Assembly: GCA_012656075.1 (NCBI GenBank)
Contig: JAAKBF010000010.1
Coordinates: 868,001-932,000 of the forward strand
DNA from: Phytophthora hibernalis
Lineage: Eukaryota > Oomycota > Peronosporomycetes > Peronosporales > Peronosporaceae
Direction of reading: 5' to 3'
DNA: 64,000 nt
The notes below the pieces were generated by a model that did not search any database, was not told where the DNA came from, and was given only the letters and a program-made list of their open reading frames with translations. The position numbers were made by a program, and so were the translations under genes. Below, one piece after another: positions 28,372 to 39,500 of this stretch. Every line of letters starts with the position of its first letter. The first letter of the stretch is position 1.

Positions 28372-30387
28372 TCACATAGATTGCGTGTTGCGCCGTGTCC
28401 GGGGTGGTGCGTTTACATCTGGGGTTTTCTTTCTTCTCTTCTTCTTCGGGGCATCAGGCGCTGACAAACCGAGTAGCCGCTTTTGTTCCTGTAATTCAAC
28501 AATTCACAGACACATAGTTTTCGGTCGTTAGTACTCAGCCAGAGAAACTCTGTCCTGCCACAGCACCCACCTGCTCCTGGATAAAGTCCTTGTTCATCTT
28601 CTCCCATAACAGCTTCTTCTTTTCAGCTTCCTCTCGTGTCAACAATAATGAGTTGATTTCGTCATCATCTAAGTCCGAGAAAGTGTCCAGCGCATCTTCA
28701 GCTTCTCCTTTCTCAGCACCACCTTGCTTCGCTGCCAGCTTGTTCTCCTCGTCTGGGTCACCCGCGTCCTCCTCCTGTTCATGAATTTCTTCACTTGACC
28801 TTGATCTCCTTCTTTTATCCTGTCCTTTACTGCTATCGGGTAAGTCGCGTGACCTTCGTCTTCTTGCCATGGTGGAATCTACCTCATCGTCTGCTGACGT
28901 AATAGGACTAGTGCTGTGCTCCGTTTCACCGTTCACGTCTTCATCATCATTTTTCTCCACACTCTTGCTGGCCTTCCCAGACGAGCTATCCTCCTCGAGC
29001 GCCATAGTAAGGTCTCGTTCGATCGTCTTGTAGAAACTTGCCTCCTCGCGCTTGCGCATAATGTAGCGAGCCGATTTCTTACGCACACGAAACAAAACTT
29101 CTTGCGCCGCCAAGCGGCTTGCGCGGTTAACAATCTGGTCATTGGCATTGTCGAATCCGTAGTCAATTTCTTCTTCGTCATCTTCACCCTCTTCGGCTTT
29201 GTCAGCCACAGCGCCTTTCGTTCCCACAATGGCGCCATTGCTGCCGAGAAGCGCTTCTGCTTGTTTCTTCTTGTAGTATGCATCACCGCTCAGGAAGCGG
29301 GACATCTCTTCGTCTTTCATTCGTTGTACTTTCTTCTTCAGCATACCCTTTGCCAGGGCGCTATCGCTCTCGTCGTCATCATCGTCCTCACTGTCGTCGT
29401 CCGAGTCTCGTCCTTTGGTCAAGCGCTTCCTACCTTTCTGTTCCATCGGCAATTTTTCCGACTCGAGTAGCAGCATTTCCATAACTTCTTTCTCGCGGTG
29501 GCGCTGGAAACTGGGCGGATCGCATTCCACGCGGGACATCTCCAGTTTGCCCACTTGGTCGTAGGTCAGTTGCGCCGTTGGGGTGAGCGAAAACTCGTAC
29601 AGACGCTGCTTCAGTGTGCGCTCGCCAATGTTGACGACGTCCATGACGTCGTGTAGACTGCACATGACCGACTGCGAGCGCGCCGCAATAAGCAGTGCCG
29701 CGCCACAAATGCCCGATGGGCGGCGACCGGTCTCAATCCAGTCGCGCTTCATGGTCGCCACGAGCCGCAGCGCCGTGGTGGCGATGCTGTGGGTCTTCCC
29801 TGCAAAGTTGAGCTGTGAAGCGAAGCGGTGGATGTAGAGCGACGGGTCGATGAGCGGCAGGTGGATCTGCAGTAGCTTGCAGAACTTGAGGAAGACGCCG
29901 CCCAGCACGTACACGTTGATCTGCAGCTTGTCCGAGAAGTCGATGAGCAGGTGCGGCGAGCGCTCTCGTCTGCACACGATGTAGAGGCAGGCAGCGATGA
30001 CCGTCTGCGTTTGCGGCCGTGCGTGAAGTTGCGCTGCAGCGCGAGCGCGAAGAGGCGGAAGGCCGAGTCCACGTAGTGGTCTCCTAGACGGAGCATGCCT
30101 GCGATCTGGCGGATCTTTTTCTTGCCGTTGGCCAGCGTATTAGCGCGGGACTCGAGTCCGTAGTTGCGCCCGCTCGTGCCGATGTTGCCGTACGACTTGG
30201 AGGCGGTGGCCGACACGAACTGCCCCACGACCGAGTGCGCGCCGCCGCCGGACTCCTGGAACTCGACGGACGACACGATGTTGTTCTCCTCGAGGATGGT
30301 GCCGCAGCTCACGCACACGGCCTCGCCGCTCACATCCACCACGTCGATCTCCGTGCAGGAGCACGTGGGGCAGATGCTGCTCGCCAT
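28372..30387 (-). CDS. BRF1: BRF1, TFIIB-related subunit of TFIIIB (one-base frame break)
   Basis: BRF1 bridges TBP/TFIIIC and RNA polymerase III at tRNA and 5S genes. The start is ATG 30387, MASSICPTCSC. The zinc ribbon is CPTC...CVSCG. Two cyclin-like repeats follow (RLGDHYVDSAFRLFALAL; RRPSGICGAALLIAARS), then SFQRHREKE. The C-terminal half is long and acidic/basic, with DPDEENKLAAKQGG and DDEINSLLLTREEAEKK. At 30010-30012 the coding strand has three A where four restore the frame (FTHGRK to TQTVIAACLYIVC). With it, exon 1 is exactly 606 codons. An 82-nt intron (GAGCAG|GTGGGT at 28570 to TTACAG at 28489) leads to a 39-codon last exon with a PKKKRRKK nuclear-signal-like stretch and stop at 28372. 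Unspliced, the frame ends at once. The total is 644 aa. Confidence 0.9.
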
Positions 30388-30500
30388 GACGCTGCTGTTT
30401 GAGTTGGTGGTGAACAACCTATTCCGGCTTCAGCCTTTTCCTCACTTGGGTTTTGTATTTCGACTACCCTACCCATATGCAGCTACCGCCACACAACTCG

Positions 30501-30507
30501 CCATTTT
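30501..30507 (+). promoter_or_regulatory. Oomycete initiator-like motif for NDUFA13
   Basis: CCATTTT fits YCAYTYY, in the 277-nt divergent spacer between BRF1 and NDUFA13, 158 nt upstream of the ATG at 30665. The evidence is weak but the position is sensible. Confidence 0.28.
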
Positions 30508-30664
30508 ATTGGTCAGGCTGCGCCACTATCTGCACACTTCGTCCCCGACCAGCAGCAACCCGTGAACTCCCCTTGACCTCACAACTTGAGGCCGAGAAGC
30601 TCAGCGACAGTCTCCGCTACTGCCGCTCGACGCACGCAGCCCCGACCGAGTGACCGACGCAGCC

Positions 30665-31054
30665 ATGGCGACGCCGAACTTCCACGCGCCCAACCAGGAG
30701 ATGCCGCCGGCGGGTGGCTTCAAGCCCGTCAAGTTCGTCAAGAACGGCCCGGCCACGCGCGGACCACCGGGATGGTCGCTCTTCCTCGGCACGTTCCTTG
30801 TCACGTCCGTGGGCTTCTACCTCGTGGGCCAGCACAACAAACACCACCGCGAGGTGGCCAAGGAGGAGCGCGAGAACCGCATCGCGCTGTTGCCGTTCCT
30901 GCAGGCCGAGGCGGACGTTGAGTATCTGGAGCAGGAGAAGCACATCTTGGAGAAGGAGCGCCAGGTCATGAAGAACGTGCCTGGCTGGGTGGCCGGACAG
31001 TCGCCTTACCACTCGAACCGCTACCAGGCACCGCTCTGGGCCCAGAAGAAGTGA
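30665..31054 (+). CDS. NDUFA13: NADH dehydrogenase complex I subunit NDUFA13 (B16.6/GRIM-19)
   Basis: An intact, intronless 129-aa frame starts at ATG 30665. NDUFA13 is an accessory subunit of mitochondrial complex I with one membrane span. Family marks are QEMPPAGGFKPVKFVKN near the start (the family pattern Q-D-x-P-P-x-G-G-[FY]), RGPPGWSLFLG, the span LFLGTFLVTSVGFYLVG, and a charged helix (REVAKEERENRIALLPFLQA, then EADVEYLEQEK). MKNVPGWVAGQSPYHSNRY closes the conserved part. The length matches the family. It is transcribed divergently from BRF1. Codon use is strongly GC-ending, as in the other well-expressed genes here. Confidence 0.92.
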   Translation: MATPNFHAPNQEMPPAGGFKPVKFVKNGPATRGPPGWSLFLGTFLVTSVGFYLVGQHNKHHREVAKEERENRIALLPFLQAEADVEYLEQEKHILEKERQVMKNVPGWVAGQSPYHSNRYQAPLWAQKK

Positions 31055-31386
31055 GCTACAAGGGATCGAGCGAGGTGGCAGAACTGTAACAAGACCATGT
31101 GAAGGAGAAATACACTCGCGCATTCGCTTGAGGTAGCAGGCACCTCGAGCTTGGCGAGAATAATGCCATCATGAATATTTGCCGCCGCTGCTCTTCAGTC
31201 AGTGTCTTTGATTGTGTGTACGACGCTTCTTGTTTTCGGTCGCTTATCCCTGCCGGCAAAAGAAAACTTGCAGCGCTGTGCGGCCTCCTCACAATTCTAG
31301 CACAGGACGAAAGATCTACAGCCGATGTTTACCTCCCTCGACAGCAGTCTCTGCACACGACAAGAAGCCAGCTATGGCGCGGTTGA
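31055..31386. other. Convergent 3' flanks of NDUFA13 and RPN3
   Basis: This is 332 nt between two converging genes. No frame, repeat or structural RNA is supported. Confidence 0.45.
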
Positions 31387-33181
31387 CTATAGTCCTTCGT
31401 CCATTTCATCTTCAATTTCCTTGGCGAGCTCCTCCTCCTGCTTCTCACGCTCGAGTCGTTCTTCGGCGCTCTCCAGATCCTTCTTGTAGGCATCCGGCGG
31501 GTAGCGCATGGCCTTGACAGCTTCGTTGTGCACGTCCAGGCAGAATGTGATGCGCCTCTGGAACGCCGTCTGCGGGTCGTTGGTGGTGTACACGTTCACC
31601 GTTTCCTTAAGTTGCAGCCAGCCGTTCTCGTGGTCAATGACAGCGTCAATCACGCCGTCACGAATCGCCTTGGCACACACAAACTCCGCGTTCTGTGCGT
31701 TCTCAAGCGCGAGCTTCTCGCAAATGTCCGTGAACAGGATCCGCGAGTACGACGTGCTGATCTTACGCAGACCCGTCTTGATGACGTTGTGACGCAAGCT
31801 GGTCAAAGCGTACAGCAGGATATCTGTCAGTACAAACGCGGAGATCAACTCAAACCAAAATTGCCGTGCTTACCGAAGGATCAGCGTGTACGTGTTATCA
31901 GTCTTGAACACCGCACCGTGCTGCGACAAAACCACGTTGAAGTCTTCCAAATTACCCACGCGAACAGCCTGAGCGCATCAACGAACAGATTCAACCACAT
32001 CAGTTGCTACCTCCCATGAGCACTCAAGATCGTCTACGATACGCACATTGGTGAGCTGCAGATACGGCGCCAGCGCCTTGCGAAGATCATCCTGGTTGAA
32101 CACATTCCGCTCGGGCACCTCGCCCATTAGCAGCTGCACGATAATAGCGAGCTTATACACGGTACGCCGGAAGCCAAACGCCGTGTTGGCCGGAGCCTTA
32201 CGGATGGACTGCATCAGCTTCGTGTACGACTCGGTGTACTCCAGCTGCACGGCCTGAATCTTGCCGACGTAGTACAGGTAGCGAACAAACTGGTTGTTGG
32301 ACACCGTTTCCGGGAACGTCGTCTTACTCACAAACTTGTATGCCTGTTCGTAAAGGTTGTCCTTCAAGTAGTTGCGCAGCAGCAGGTTGATCAGCGTGGC
32401 CTGGCCAGCCTCATCATAACGCAGACACGACGTGCGGTGCGCAGATAGTAGCGTGTTGCGGATCGCCGGCAGGTCGTGGCCGAACTGCTCGTGGATGTTG
32501 GAGTAGTACGTGAAAACCTTGGCCTGGAACAGGTCCAGCGTGCGGCGGTTGAACTGCTGGCAGCGAGCCACCACCTTGTCCACCGTGTCGAGAACCTCTT
32601 GAGCCAACTTGTACTTCATCAACGCCGCCAGTACGTACAGGAACAGGTAGATCTCCACTTCAATAAGATCCACCATAGGCAGTACCACAGCCACGGGGCC
32701 GCAGCAGTTTTGTAGCAGTTTCCACTTCGGGTGACGCATCCGTCATCTCCACATCTTCGTCCTTGACGGCAGCAGCTCGAGCTTCAGCAGCAGCAGCCTG
32801 CGCCTTGGTGTTGATCTTGGTCAGCAGTGCCAGCAGCGTCGGTTTGGACGCGTTCTGTGAGGGCAGCAGCTGCTCCACGGCCTGCTGCAGCTGCGCCACC
32901 GACAGCGTCTTGCGCAACTTGCTGGTAGTGCGGAGGATGCGCGGGATCTTCTCCTTGGCGTTGGTCTTGACCACAGTCTCGAGCAGAGTTATGGTCCGCT
33001 TCAGTTCTGCATACAAACATCAAGTCAACATGTCGATGAGGGAAAAGATCGCGACTGCCTCTTGTCGACACTGGGGACGCGTACCTTCGTAGACGAGTGC
33101 TTCTTCGGCCGCCACCTCTTTGAAGCTAGACAGACGCACCTTGTACGCAGGCGTCTGCGAGAACGTGGACTGAGCGCTCAT
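31387..33181 (-). CDS. RPN3: 26S proteasome regulatory subunit RPN3 (PSMD3) (one frame break)
   Basis: RPN3 is a PCI-domain scaffold subunit of the 19S lid. Four exons join in phase: 33181-33085 (MSAQSTFSQTPAYKVRL), 33006-32047, 31968-31874 and 31798-31387. Typical stretches are NRRTLDLFQAKVFTYY, GQATLINLLLRNYL, YLYYVGKIQAVQLEYTES, the PCI region QAVRVGNLEDFNVVL-like (here NAVRVGNLEDFNVVLSQHG), ILRLRHNVIKTGLRKIS, AKAIRDGVIDAVIDHENG and FCLDVHNEAVKAMRYPP. The tail is acidic. Introns are GTACGC..TGCAG, GTGCGT..CTCAG and GTAAGC..ACCAG. In exon 2 around 32690-32705 (four-base run at 32695-32698) the frame steps by one between VETATKLLRP and VAVVLPMVDLIEVE. One extra or two missing bases would explain it, and the total then gives about 520 aa. 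It borders the satellite array. Confidence 0.9.
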
Positions 33182-33591
33182 GTCGTGGGGAAGAGGGGGC
33201 GGGGGAACTCTTGCTTGATCGCTTTGCGCTTCGTCGAATCTTGTATATGTGATGTAACTTACACAATATTGTGAAATGCGGCTGTTTTCAAAACTGCATA
33301 CAGATTAACCTGTCCTAAATGATACCTGACAAACCTGATACACTGTTATATCTGATATAAAATCGATCCACCGACTTGGTAGTTAGTAAAATCTATGGAG
33401 TAAATATGATACCTATCGAACCTGACATCTGATAGCCAATTTGGCGGAATTTGATACTACCTAGTCGAGGTTAAAGTAGTTCGTAACGGATGTCTGAGTA
33501 GTTTTGTCTTCTTGTTCAAACAAACGTCCTCGGGCACTCGTAGCTGTACCTTCCAAAGGTAACTTTTCATCGAGTTCAGGGTGCTCAGGCA
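33182..33591. other. Transition between RPN3 and the satellite array
   Basis: This 410-nt AT-rich stretch holds the RPN3 promoter side and then non-coding sequence. Scattered copies of TGATAC(C/A)(T/C) and CCTGACA occur between 33320 and 33470 (for example 33321, 33338, 33409). They look like a decayed short repeat unrelated to the satellite. The first satellite sequence begins near 33592. Confidence 0.5.
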
Positions 33592-36500
33592 CGGACTTGG
33601 ACGGCTAAGCACGGCTAAGGACGGTTAAGGAATCAGATGACGCTAAAAACTGGGGGCATCATGTATTCACACATTACCCGTACCATGGTACCACTTGATG
33701 TGGTATAAACAGGCACACTACAACTTCTTTGCCATATGCAACAACGCAGATTGGGGTCATTTCCGGCGAAGGACGGCTAAGCACGGCTAAGGACGGTTAA
33801 GGATTTCTACCAATCAGATGACGCTAAAAACTGGGGCATCATGTATTCACACATTACCCGTATGATGGTACCACTTGATGTGGTATAAACAGGCACACTA
33901 CAACTTCTTTGCCATATGCAACAACGCAGATTGGGGTCATTTCCGGCGAAGGACGGCTAAGCACGGCTAAGGACGGTTAAGGATTCCTACCAATCAGATG
34001 ACGCTAAAAACTGGGGGCATCATGTATTCACACATTATCCGTACCATGGTACCACTTGATGTGGTATAAACAGGCACACTACAACTTCTTTGCCATATGC
34101 AACAACGCAGATTGGGTCATTTCCGGCGAAGGACGGCTAAGCACGGCTAAGGACGGTTAAGGATTTCTACCAATCAGATGACGCTAAAAACTGGGGGCAT
34201 CATGTCACACATTACCCGTACGATGGTACCACTTGATGTGGTATAAACAGGCACACTACAACTTCTTTGCCATATGCAACAACGCAGATTGGGGTCATTT
34301 CCGGCGAAGGACGGCTAAGCACGGCTAAGGACGGTTAAGGATTTCTACCAATCAGATGACGCTAAACACTTGGGCATCATGTATTCACACATTATCCGTA
34401 CAATGGTACCACTTGATGTGGTATAAACAGGCACACTACAACTTCTTTTCCATATGCAACAACGCAGATTGGGGTCATTTCCGGCGAAGGACGGCTAAGC
34501 ACGGCTAAGGACGGTTAAGGATTTCTACCAATCAGATGACGCTAAAAACTGGGGGCATCATGTATTCACACATTATCCGTATGATGGTACCACTTGATGT
34601 GGTATAAACAGGCACACTACAACTTCTTTGCCATATGCAACAACGCAGATTGGGGTCATTTCCGGCGAAGGACGGCTAAGGACGGTTAAGGACGGTTAAG
34701 GATTTCTACCAATCAGATGACGCTAAAAACTGGGGGCATCATGTATTCACACATTACCCGTATGATGGTACCACTTGATGTGGTATAAACAGGCACACTA
34801 CAACTTCTTTGCCATATGCAACAACGCAGATTGGGGTCATTTCCGGCGAAGGACGGCTAAGCACGGCTAAGGACGGTTAAGGATTCCTACCAATCAGATG
34901 ACGCTAATCACTTGAGCATCATGTATATACACATTATCCGTACGATGGTACCACTTGATGTGGTATAAACAGGCACACTACAACTTCTTTGCCATATGCA
35001 ACAACGCAGATTGGGGTCATTTCCGGCGAAGGACGGCTAAGCACGACTAAGGACGGTTAAGGATTCCTACCAATCAGATGACGCTAAAAACTGGGGGCAT
35101 CATGTATTCACACATTACCGTATGATGGTACCACTTGATGTGGTATAAACAGGCACACTACAACTTCTTTGCCATATGCAACAACGCAGATTGGGGTCAT
35201 TTCCGGCGAAGGACGGCTAAGCACGGCTAAGGACGGTTAAGGATTTCTACCAATCAGATGACGCTAAAAACTGGGGGCATCATGTATTCACACATTATCC
35301 GTATGATGGTACCACTTGATGTGGTATAAACAGGCACACTACAACTTCTTTGCCATATGCAACAACGCAGATTGGGGTCATTTCCGGCGAAGGACGGCTA
35401 AGCACGGCTAAGGACGGTTAAGGATTTCTACCAATCAGATGACGCTAAAAACTGGGGCATCATGTCACACATTACCCGTACGATGGTACCACTTGATGTG
35501 GTATAAACAGGCACACTACAACTTCTTTGCCATATGCAACAACGCAGATTGGGGTCATTTCCGGCGAAGGACGGCTAAGCACGGCTAAGGACGGTTAAGG
35601 ATTCCTACCAATCAGATGACGCTAAAAACTGGGGGCATCATGTCACACATTATACGTACGATGGTACCACTTGATGTGGTATAAACAGGCACACTACAAC
35701 TTCTTTGCCATATGCAACAACGCAGATTGGGGTCATTTCCGGCGAAGGACGGCTAAGCACGGCTAAGGACGGTTAAGGATTTCTACCAATCAGATGACGC
35801 TAAAAACTGGGGCATCATGTATTCACACATTACCCGTATGATGGTACCACTTGATGTGGTATAAACAGGCACACTACAACTTCTTTGCCATATGCAACAA
35901 CGCAGATTGGGGTCATTTCCGGCGAAGGACGGCTAAGCACGGCTAAGGACGGTTAAGGATTTCTACCAATCAGATGACGCTAAAAACTGGGGGCATCATG
36001 TATTCACACATTATCCGTACAATGGTACCACTTGATGTGGTATAACCAGGCACACTACAACTTCTTTGCCATATGCAACAACGCAGATTGGGGTCATTTC
36101 CGGCGAAGGACGGCTAAGCACGGCTAAGGACGGTTAAGGATTTCTACCAATCAGATGACGCTAAAAACTGGGGCATCATGTATTCACACATTACCCGTAT
36201 GATGGTACCACTTGATGTGGTATAAACAGGCACACTACAACTTCTTTGCCATATGCAACAACGCAGATTGGGGTCATTTCCGGCGAAGGACGGCTAAGCA
36301 CGGCTAAGGACGGTTAAGGATTCCTACCAATCAGATGACGCTAAAAACTGGGGGCATCATGTATTCACACATTATCCGTACCATGGTACCACTTGATGTG
36401 GTATAAACAGGCACACTACAACTTCTTTGCCATATGCAACAACGCAGATTGGGGTCATTTCCGGCGAAGGACGGCTAAGCACGGCTAAGGACGGTTAAGG

Positions 36501-39500
36501 ATTTCTACCAATCAGATGACGCTAAAAACTGGGGCATCATGTCACACATTACCGTACGATGGTACCACTTGATGTGGTATAAACAGGCACACTACAACTT
36601 CTTTGCCATATGCAACAACGCAGATTGGGGTCATTTCCGGCGAAGGACGGCTAAGCACGGCTAAGGACGGTTAAGGATTTCTACCAATCAGATGACGCTA
36701 AACACTTGGGCATCATGTATTCACACATTACCCGTATGATGGTACCACTTGATGTGGTATAAACAGGCACACTACAACTTCTTTGCCATATGCAACAACG
36801 CAGATTGGGGTCATTTCCGGCGAAGGACGGCTAAGCACGGCTAAGGACGGTTAAGGATTTCTACCAATCAGATGACGCTAAAAACTGGGGGCATCATGTA
36901 TTCACACATTATCCGTACGATGGTACCACTTGATGTGGTATAAACAGGCACACTACAACTTCTTTGCCATATGCAACAACGCAGATTGGGGTCATTTCCG
37001 GCGAAGGACGGCTAAGCACGGCTAAGGACGGTTAAGGATTTCTACCAATCAGATGACGCTAAAAACTGGGGGCATCATGTATTCACACATTACCCGTACG
37101 ATGGTACCACTTGATGTGGTATAAACAGGCACACTACAACTTCTTTGCCATATGCAACAACGCAGATTGGGGTCATTTCCGGCGAAGGACGGCTAAGCAC
37201 GGCTAAGGACGGTTAAGGATTTCTACCAATCAGATGACGCTAAAAACTGGGGGCATCATGTATTCACACATTATCCGTATGATGGTACCACTTGATGTGG
37301 TATAAACAGGCACACTACAACTTCTTTGCCATATGCAACAACGCAGATTGGGGTCATTTCCGGCGAAGGACGGCTAAGCACGGCTAAGGACGGTTAAGGA
37401 TTTCTACCAATCAGATGACGCTAAAAACTGGGGGCATCATGTATTCACACATTATCCGTACGATGGTACCACTTGATGTGGTATAAACAGGCACACTACA
37501 ACTTCTTTGCCATATGCAACAACGCAGATTGGGGTCATTTCCGGCGAAGGACGGCTAAGCACGGCTAAGGACGGTTAAGGATTTCTACCAATCAGATGAC
37601 GCTAAAAACTGGGGGCATCATGTATTCACACATTATCCGTACGATGGTACCACTTGATGTGGTATAAACAGGCACACTACAACTTCTTTGCCATATGCAA
37701 CAACGCAGATTGGGGTCATTTCCGGCGAAGGACGGCTAAGCACGGCTAAGGACGGTTAAGGATTTCTACCAATCAGATGACGCTAAAAACTGGGGCATCA
37801 TGTATTCACACATTATCCGTACGATGGTACCACTTGATGTGGTATAAACAGGCACACTACAACTTCTTTGCCATATGCAACAACGCAGATTGGGGTCATT
37901 TCCGGCGAAGGACGGCTAAGCACGGCTAAGGACGGTTAAGGATTTCTACCAATCAGATGACGCTAAAAACTGGGGGCATCATGTATTCACACATTATCCG
38001 TACGATGGTACCACTTGATGTGGTATAAACAGGCACACTACAACTTCTTTGCCATATGCAACAACGCAGATTGGGGTCATTTCCGGCGAAGGACGGCTAA
38101 GCACGGCTAAGGACGGTTAAGGATTTCTACCAATCAGATGACGCTAAAAACTGGGGCATCATGTATTCACACATTATCCGTACGATGGTACCACTTGATG
38201 TGGTATAAACAGGCACACTACAACTTCTTTGCCATATGCAACAACGCAGATTGGGGTCATTTCCGGCGAAGGACGGCTAAGCACGGCTAAGGACGGTTAA
38301 GGATTTCTACCAATCAGATGACGCTAAAAACTGGGGCATCATGTATTCACACATTATCCGTACGATGGTACCACTTGATGTGGTATAAACAGGCACACTA
38401 CAACTTCTTTGCCATATGCAACAACGCAGATTGGGGTCATTTCCGGCGAAGGACGGCTAAGCACGGCTAAGGACGGTTAAGGATTTCTACCAATCAGATG
38501 ACGCTAAAAACTGGGGGCATCATGTATTCACACATTATCCGTACGATGGTACCACTTGATGTGGTATAAACAGGCACACTACAACTTCTTTGCCATATGC
38601 AACAACGCAGATTGGGGTCATTTCCGGCGAAGGACGGCTAAGCACGGCTAAGGACGGTTAAGGATTTCTACCAATCAGATGACGCTAAAAACTGGGGCAT
38701 CATGTATTCACACATTATCCGTACGATGGTACCACTTGATGTGGTATAAACAGGCACACTACAACTTCTTTGCCATATGCAACAACGCAGATTGGGGTCA
38801 TTTCCGGCGAAGGACGGCTAAGCACGGCTAAGGACGGTTAAGGATTTCTACCAATCAGATGACGCTAAAAACTGGGGCATCATGTATTCACACATTATCC
38901 GTACGATGGTACCACTTGATGTGGTATAAACAGGCACACTACAACTTCTTTGCCATATGCAACAACGCAGATTGGGGTCATTTCCGGCGAAGGACGGCTA
39001 AGCACGGCTAAGGACGGTTAAGGATTTCTACCAATCAGATGACGCTAAAAACTGGGGGCATCATGTATTCACACATTATCCGTACGATGGTACCACTTGA
39101 TGTGGTATAAACAGGCACACTACAACTTCTTTGCCATATGCAACAACGCAGATTGGGGTCATTTCCGGCGAAGGACGGCTAAGCACGGCTAAGGACGGTT
39201 AAGGATTTCTACCAATCAGATGACGCTAAAAACTGGGGCATCATGTATTCACACATTATCCGTACGATGGTACCACTTGATGTGGTATAAACAGGCACAC
39301 TACAACTTCTTTGCCATATGCAACAACGCAGATTGGGGTCATTTCCGGCGAAGGACGGCTAAGCACGGCTAAGGACGGTTAAGGATTTCTACCAATCAGA
39401 TGACGCTAAAAACTGGGGCATCATGTATTCACACATTATCCGTACGATGGTACCACTTGATGTGGTATAAACAGGCACACTACAACTTCTTTGCCATATG

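Larger units (their letters stand above)
26405..28747. repeat. Direct tandem duplication, unit 1,177 bp
   Basis: Unit 1 is 26405-27581 and unit 2 is 27582-28747. Every open frame in the first recurs 1,177 nt later with identical translation. The unit covers the last 93 codons of the cyclin, the whole convergent intergenic space and the last part of BRF1. At the internal junction (27570-27586) BRF1-type sequence (GTCTGGGTCACC) runs into cyclin sequence (ACCTTTGGTGCC) with ACC shared, a microhomology join. Both genes keep one complete 3' end. Confidence 0.95.

Noticed and set aside
33598..33632. Telomere repeat
   Set aside because: GGCTAAG/GGTTAAG units are not TTTAGGG or another telomere repeat, and they occur once per 180 bp inside a larger monomer.
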